A DNA stretch of 6,741 nt, from contig DOZA01000031.1 in the NCBI GenBank assembly GCA_003518245.1, positions 1-6,741 on the forward strand, in the 5' to 3' direction. Positions 6,721 through 6,741 of the stretch are shown in pieces. Numbering within the stretch: position 1 is the first letter of the stretch; each line of letters begins with the position of its first letter. A model generated the notes under the pieces. It was not told the DNA's origin. It saw only the letters and a list, made by a program, of their open reading frames with translations, and did no database searches. Position numbers and translations under genes: made by a program. The stretch comes from Bacteroidales bacterium. GTDB lineage: Bacteria > Bacteroidota > Bacteroidia > Bacteroidales > VadinHA17.

Positions 6721-6741
6721 ATGAGATATGAGATATGAGAT
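6721..6741. repeat. Tandem heptanucleotide repeat, unit ATGAGAT, three copies to the window edge
   Basis: Three exact copies of ATGAGAT fill 6721-6741, and the array is cut by the right edge, so the true copy number is unknown. A degenerate relative, ATGAGAGAT, occurs at 6646-6654. Such 7-bp arrays can vary in length by slippage. No gene is seen next to it within the window. Confidence 0.8.

Overview
The window looks like a chromosomal segment from a Bacteroidota bacterium, probably Bacteroidales-like. The evidence is an A+T-rich composition with very A+T-rich gaps, TAnnTTTG-type -7 promoter boxes with no clear Shine-Dalgarno sequences, a secreted protein ending in a type IX secretion type B sorting domain, a lipoprotein signal peptide, and Bacteroidota-style Rel and Fur-family proteins. 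Genus and species cannot be read from this sequence.

Layout. Four genes are read on the minus strand: a type B T9SS cargo protein with fibronectin III-like modules (4793 to 3300), a bifunctional (p)ppGpp synthetase/hydrolase (3243 to 997), a Fur-family regulator (913 to 467), and the N-terminal part of a lipoprotein alpha/beta hydrolase (from 439 off the left edge). Opposite to these, starting 72 bp from the cargo gene, a ClC-type anion channel/transporter with a C-terminal CBS pair is read on the plus strand (4866 to 6638). The right end is non-coding: a higher-GC stretch without a convincing gene, then a 7-bp tandem repeat that runs off the window.

How the genes may work together. Rel has its own good promoter just after the cargo gene. 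Rel and the Fur-family gene are separated by 83 bp that hold a perfect 9-5-9 inverted repeat, a candidate autoregulatory operator. The hydrolase starts only 27 bp after the Fur-family gene and is probably co-transcribed with it. No functional link is visible between the cargo protein or the ClC protein and the Rel/Fur pair. However, the upstream regions of the Fur-family gene and the ClC gene share two sequence blocks at almost identical spacing, which may mean a common promoter type or regulator.

Overall this is mostly ordinary housekeeping and envelope content, and I see no evidence for a new multi-gene system. The points most worth a second look are the shared fur/clc upstream blocks, the fur inverted repeat, loss of the structural-zinc cysteines in the Fur-family protein, and a channel-like valine at the internal proton-glutamate position of the ClC protein.
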